The position numbers and the translations under genes were made by a program. From assembly GCA_029865675.1 (NCBI GenBank), contig JARXAU010000038.1, positions 1 to 8,424 of the forward strand: DNA of 8,424 nt, written 5' to 3'. Origin of the DNA: Rhodoferax sp. GTDB taxonomy: Bacteria > Pseudomonadota > Gammaproteobacteria > Burkholderiales > Burkholderiaceae_C. Positions within the stretch are counted from its first letter, which is position 1. The number at the start of each line of letters is the position of its first letter. Positions 5,808-8,424 of the stretch are shown here, in pieces. Under the pieces are notes generated by a model. The model did not search any database and was not told where the DNA came from. It was given only the letters and a program-made list of their open reading frames with translations.

Positions 5808-7103
5808 ATGAAACCGCCTTCCATGACCGCACCCACCATTGCCCAACTCGCCCAAACCCTGGGCGCCCAAGCCAAAGCCGCCAGCGCCCTGATGGCCGCT
5901 GCCAGCACCGCGCGCAAAAACCAGACCTTGACCCGGCTGGCCGCCCTGCTGCGCGACAACACCGCCGCGCTGCAAATTGAAAACGCCAAAGACCTGGACC
6001 GCGCAAGCGCCGCAGGACTTGCCGCGCCCATGGTGGACCGCCTGCGCCTCGCACCCAAAGTGCTGGAAACCTGCGCCCAAGGCTGCGAGCAGCTTGCCGC
6101 TATGGCCGATGTGATTGGCGAGATCATCGGCATGAAGCAGCAGCCCAGTGGCATCCGCGTGGGCCAGATGCGCGTGCCCATTGGCGTGTTTGGCATGATT
6201 TTCGAGAGCCGGCCCAATGTGACCATTGAGGCCGCGAGCCTGAGCATCAAAAGCGGCAACGCCTGCATCTTGCGCGGCGGCTCGGAAGCGATTGATTCCA
6301 ACAAGGCGCTGGCGCTGCTGGTCGAGCAGGCCCTAGTAGAAAGCGGCCTGCCCGCGCACGCGGTGCAACTGGTGCAAACCACCGACCGCGCCATGGTGGG
6401 CGAGCTCATCACCATGCCGCAGTTTGTGGACGTGATCATTCCGCGCGGCGGCAAGGGCTTGATTGAGCGCATCAGCCGCGACGCCAAAGTGCCCGTCATC
6501 AAGCACCTGGACGGCAACTGCCACACCTATGTGGACGACCCCTGCGACCTGGACATGGCGGTGGCGGTGGCTGACAACGCCAAAACCCAAAAATACAGCC
6601 CCTGCAACGCCAGCGAAAGCCTCTTGGTGGCGCGCGGCGTGGCAGCCGCCTTTTTGCCCCGCATAGGCGCGATTTACGCCGCCAAAGGCGTGGAAATGCG
6701 CTGCTGTCCCGAAGCGAAAGCGATATTGGCGGCAGTGCCCGGCGCCAATCTGCAGATTGCCAGCGAGCAAGACTGGTTTGAGGAATACCTGGCGCCCATC
6801 ATCAGCATCAAGGTGGTGGACGGCGTGGACGCGGCTATTTGCCACATCAACCACTATTCCAGCCACCACACCGACGCCATCCTCACCCGCGACCACATGC
6901 ACGCCCAGCGCTTTTTGCGCGAGGTAGATTCAGCCAGCGTCATGGTCAACACCAGCACCCGCTTTGCCGACGGTTTTGAGTACGGTCTGGGGGCAGAAAT
7001 CGGCATCAGCACCGACAAATTCCACGCCCGTGGCCCGGTGGGCATCGAGGGGCTAACCTCGCTCAAGTACGTGGTGCTGGGGCAGGGGGAAGTGCGGGCT
7101 TAG
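5808..7103 (+). CDS. proA: gamma-glutamyl phosphate reductase (ProA)
   Basis: ProA reduces L-glutamyl 5-phosphate to glutamate 5-semialdehyde with NADPH, the second step of proline synthesis in the cytosol. The protein is 431 residues from ATG 5808, or 426 from ATG 5823, which may be the real start; neither has a clear ribosome site. Family landmarks are unmistakable: [15 protein letters not shown] and [18 protein letters not shown] in the nucleotide-binding domain, the catalytic Cys in [13 protein letters not shown] (residue 266 from the longer start), and the C-terminal [13 protein letters not shown]roA signature followed by [17 protein letters not shown] and [10 protein letters not shown]. 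Length is close to the usual ~420. It is a stand-alone gene here: proB is not adjacent, a terminator precedes it, and a convergent gene ends 9 bp after it. No convincing promoter was found between the hairpin and the start. Confidence 0.97.
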   Translation: MKPPSMTAPTIAQLAQTLGAQAKAASALMAAASTARKNQTLTRLAALLRDNTAALQIENAKDLDRASAAGLAAPMVDRLRLAPKVLETCAQGCEQLAAMADVIGEIIGMKQQPSGIRVGQMRVPIGVFGMIFESRPNVTIEAASLSIKSGNACILRGGSEAIDSNKALALLVEQALVESGLPAHAVQLVQTTDRAMVGELITMPQFVDVIIPRGGKGLIERISRDAKVPVIKHLDGNCHTYVDDPCDLDMAVAVADNAKTQKYSPCNASESLLVARGVAAAFLPRIGAIYAAKGVEMRCCPEAKAILAAVPGANLQIASEQDWFEEYLAPIISIKVVDGVDAAICHINHYSSHHTDAILTRDHMHAQRFLREVDSASVMVNTSTRFADGFEYGLGAEIGISTDKFHARGPVGIEGLTSLKYVVLGQGEVRA

Positions 7104-7112
7104 AGTTTCGCG

Positions 7113-7871
7113 CTATTGCTTGCGGTGTTGGTCATAGTGGACGCGGTTCACCTGCAACGCAGCTCCGACCAAGCTGAAGTGGATGGTGATTTCACCACCG
7201 GTTGGACAGCAGTTTGCATCATTTCTTTTCCAAACCGGTGAGCTGTATGCAGGGTCTCGAATGTCAATACCACCTTTCCAAACGCCCCAGCCTGTTGGAA
7301 CGGCTTTATTGATCGCCTTTCGAATTGCTGAAAGATCAATTTTTGCAGGATTGCCCAAGCTATCCAATACAAAGTAATTTTCAGTATGCTCTCGCGCAGT
7401 TCCCGAAAGTTCTACATCGGCGATTAATATTTCGCGACCCTGGACATTTGCTATAAACGGTAAAAAGTCAACGGAAATAGCCTCATCGAATTGCAAATAC
7501 AGTATGTAGTATTTTTTATTCTTGTCTTGCAGCAAAATTCCTTTGTGATTGATATTTGCATTGCTTACATCAATTACATTCCATTTTCCCCATGTTCCGA
7601 TGTTGCGTATTTTCAAAAATTTTTTGGTGTATTGGGCCTGAATATTTTCTGAAATTGATTTATTTTTATAGTCATCCGCAATATTCCACCAACATATTTC
7701 GTTGATTTTCTGCGCGTATTCCTTGTCTATATTTGAAAACGGTTTGTAGGCGTACTTTCGCGGAGCTTCCTCGTCCCCGTCAATGGTTATTTCCCATTGA
7801 CGGACTTCGGTAGCTGGCTCTGCATAGGCCAGGCATGCAAGCCATGCCATGAGCAATAGAAATAGTTTCAT
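7113..7871 (-). CDS. exported protein of unknown function, AT-rich, with N-D-A-N-C-C-P-T-G-G motif
   Basis: I do not recognise this 252-residue protein. It starts with a clear Sec signal peptide: K2, a hydrophobic core (LFLLLMAWLACLA) and a likely signal peptidase I site AYA|EP after residue 17. C13 is not in a lipobox, so it should be a soluble periplasmic or secreted protein. The rest is mixed charged/aromatic with no other membrane segment. Near the C-terminus it has NDANCCPTGGEITIHFSL, a vicinal Cys pair then a predicted strand; I have the impression of similar CCP(S/T)GG endings in other uncharacterised exported proteins but cannot name a family. The ATG (7871-7869) has AAGGGA five bases upstream and overlaps the nth stop by 4 bp, so translation is probably coupled to nth. 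Counted GC over 7441-7740 is 97/300 (32%), far below the neighbours, suggesting horizontal acquisition. It ends 9 bp from the convergent proA stop. Confidence 0.82.
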   Translation of the reverse strand: MKLFLLLMAWLACLAYAEPATEVRQWEITIDGDEEAPRKYAYKPFSNIDKEYAQKINEICWWNIADDYKNKSISENIQAQYTKKFLKIRNIGTWGKWNVIDVSNANINHKGILLQDKNKKYYILYLQFDEAISVDFLPFIANVQGREILIADVELSGTAREHTENYFVLDSLGNPAKIDLSAIRKAINKAVPTGWGVWKGGIDIRDPAYSSPVWKRNDANCCPTGGEITIHFSLVGAALQVNRVHYDQHRKQ

Positions 7872-8424
7872 CGTTTTCCCTTAAACCCACAAACCCCCGC
7901 CACCGCACAATTGCCGCACTGCGGCTTGCGCGCTTGGCAGACGTAGCGGCCGTGCAATATGAGCCAGTGGTGGGCATCGACCAGGTATTTTTGGGGGATG
8001 CGTTTGAGCAGTTTGAGTTCGACGGCCAAGGGCGTTTTGCCTGGTGCCAGGCCGGTGCGGTTACCCAGGCGAAACAGGTGGGTGTCTACCGCCATGGTGG
8101 GTTCGCCAAAGGCTACGTTGAGCACCACATTCGCGGTTTTGCGCCCCACGCCGGGCAGGGCTTCGAGCGCCTCGCGGGTGCGGGGCACCACGCCGCCGTG
8201 TTGCGCGACCAAAATCTCGCAGGTTTGCAACAGATGGCGCGCCTTGCTGCGAAACAGGCCTATGGTTTTGATTTGTGCCTCTAGGCCCCCGAGGCCCAGC
8301 GCGATGATTTTTTGCGGCGTATTGGCCACGGCAAACAGGCCGCGCGTGGCCTTGTTCACGCCCACGTCGGTGGCCTGGGCCGAGAGCAGCACTGCGGCCA
8401 GCAGCTCAAACACGCTGGCGTAAT
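7868..8424 (-). CDS. nth: endonuclease III (Nth), 5' end outside window
   Basis: Nth is a bifunctional DNA glycosylase/AP lyase that removes oxidised pyrimidines in base-excision repair. The frame is open to the window edge (reading YASVFELLAAVLLSAQATD), so by comparison with the 211-residue E. coli enzyme about 25-30 N-terminal residues are missing; the GTG at 8413 is internal, not the start. The helix-hairpin-helix LPGVGRKTANVVL carries the catalytic Lys (codon 8140-8138; K120 in E. coli). The catalytic Asp lies in MAVDTHLFR (codon 8086-8084; D138 in E. coli). The C-terminal [4Fe-4S] ligands are intact as C-X6-C-X2-C-X5-C (codons between 7939 and 7889). HHWLILHGRYVC is also classic. The protein ends shortly after the cluster (GFKGKR), and its TGA overlaps the following AT-rich gene. 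Confidence 0.97.
   Translation of the reverse strand, partial: YASVFELLAAVLLSAQATDVGVNKATRGLFAVANTPQKIIALGLGGLEAQIKTIGLFRSKARHLLQTCEILVAQHGGVVPRTREALEALPGVGRKTANVVLNVAFGEPTMAVDTHLFRLGNRTGLAPGKTPLAVELKLLKRIPQKYLVDAHHWLILHGRYVCQARKPQCGNCAVAGVCGFKGKR
7877..7882 (-). promoter_or_regulatory. Shine-Dalgarno of the AT-rich exported-protein gene
   Basis: On the minus strand AAGGGA lies five bases before the ATG at 7871-7869 and within the last codons of nth. It supports this start and the 4-bp ATGA overlap. Confidence 0.6.

Noticed and set aside
5753..5980. Short plus-strand frame spanning the hairpin and the proA 5' end
   Set aside because: Overlaps proA in another frame, has no ribosome site and starts within the terminator stem.
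1..8424. CRISPR arrays, tRNA or rRNA genes, transposases or insertion-sequence ends
   Set aside because: No regularly spaced direct repeats, no cloverleaf-like segments and no transposase motifs were seen by eye; the only notable tandem repeat is the coding hexamer at 2521-2556.

Overview
The window looks like a chromosomal segment from a GC-rich betaproteobacterium of the Burkholderiales, most likely Comamonadaceae (Rhodoferax, Polaromonas or Acidovorax relatives). This rests on the style of the LptE, HolA, ProA and Nth proteins, the strong GC bias at third codon positions, and the lptE-holA and proA neighbourhoods. The genus is an inference, since no rRNA or other marker gene is present.

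Layout. (1) 1-1340, + strand: the 3' end of lptE (outer-membrane LPS transport) and complete holA (DNA polymerase III delta). (2) 1341-1491: an intergenic stretch whose last ~70 bases are only about 17% GC and probably carry the promoter of the next block. (3) 1492-5726, + strand: a tightly packed five-gene type IV pilus minor-pilin operon in the order PilE-like, FimT/FimU-like, PilV-like, PilW-like, PilX-like. The genes are 11 bp apart, overlap by 26 bp, lie 12-18 bp apart, or overlap by 4 bp. (4) 5747-5790: a hairpin with a T-rich tail, probably the operon terminator. (5) 5808-7103, + strand: proA (proline biosynthesis). (6) 7113-7871, - strand: an AT-rich gene (about 32% GC in its centre) for an unrecognised exported protein. 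(7) 7868-8424, - strand: nth (endonuclease III), cut by the window edge and overlapping gene 6 by 4 bp.

How the genes work together. The pilin block resembles the FimU-PilV-PilW-PilX set that primes type IV pilus assembly and sits at the pilus tip, homologous to GspH-I-J-K of type II secretion. Two things stand out. No PilY1/PilC tip adhesin gene is present. Instead, the PilX-position gene encodes a 682-residue protein with a pilin-like N-terminus followed by more than 500 residues of Gly/Ser/Thr/Asn-rich sequence that looks like a beta-solenoid and contains five closely spaced cysteine pairs. The simplest reading is a tip pilin with a built-in adhesin or receptor domain, comparable in design to the solenoid-bearing pilin ComZ of Thermus. 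Other oddities are the loss of Glu5 in both the PilW- and PilX-like proteins, an Ala at the cleavage position of the FimT-like protein, and a hexanucleotide repeat encoding an Arg/Gln-rich tract in the PilV-like leader peptide. The flanking genes are housekeeping, so the pilin block and the AT-rich exported-protein gene look like accessory cargo in a conserved neighbourhood.
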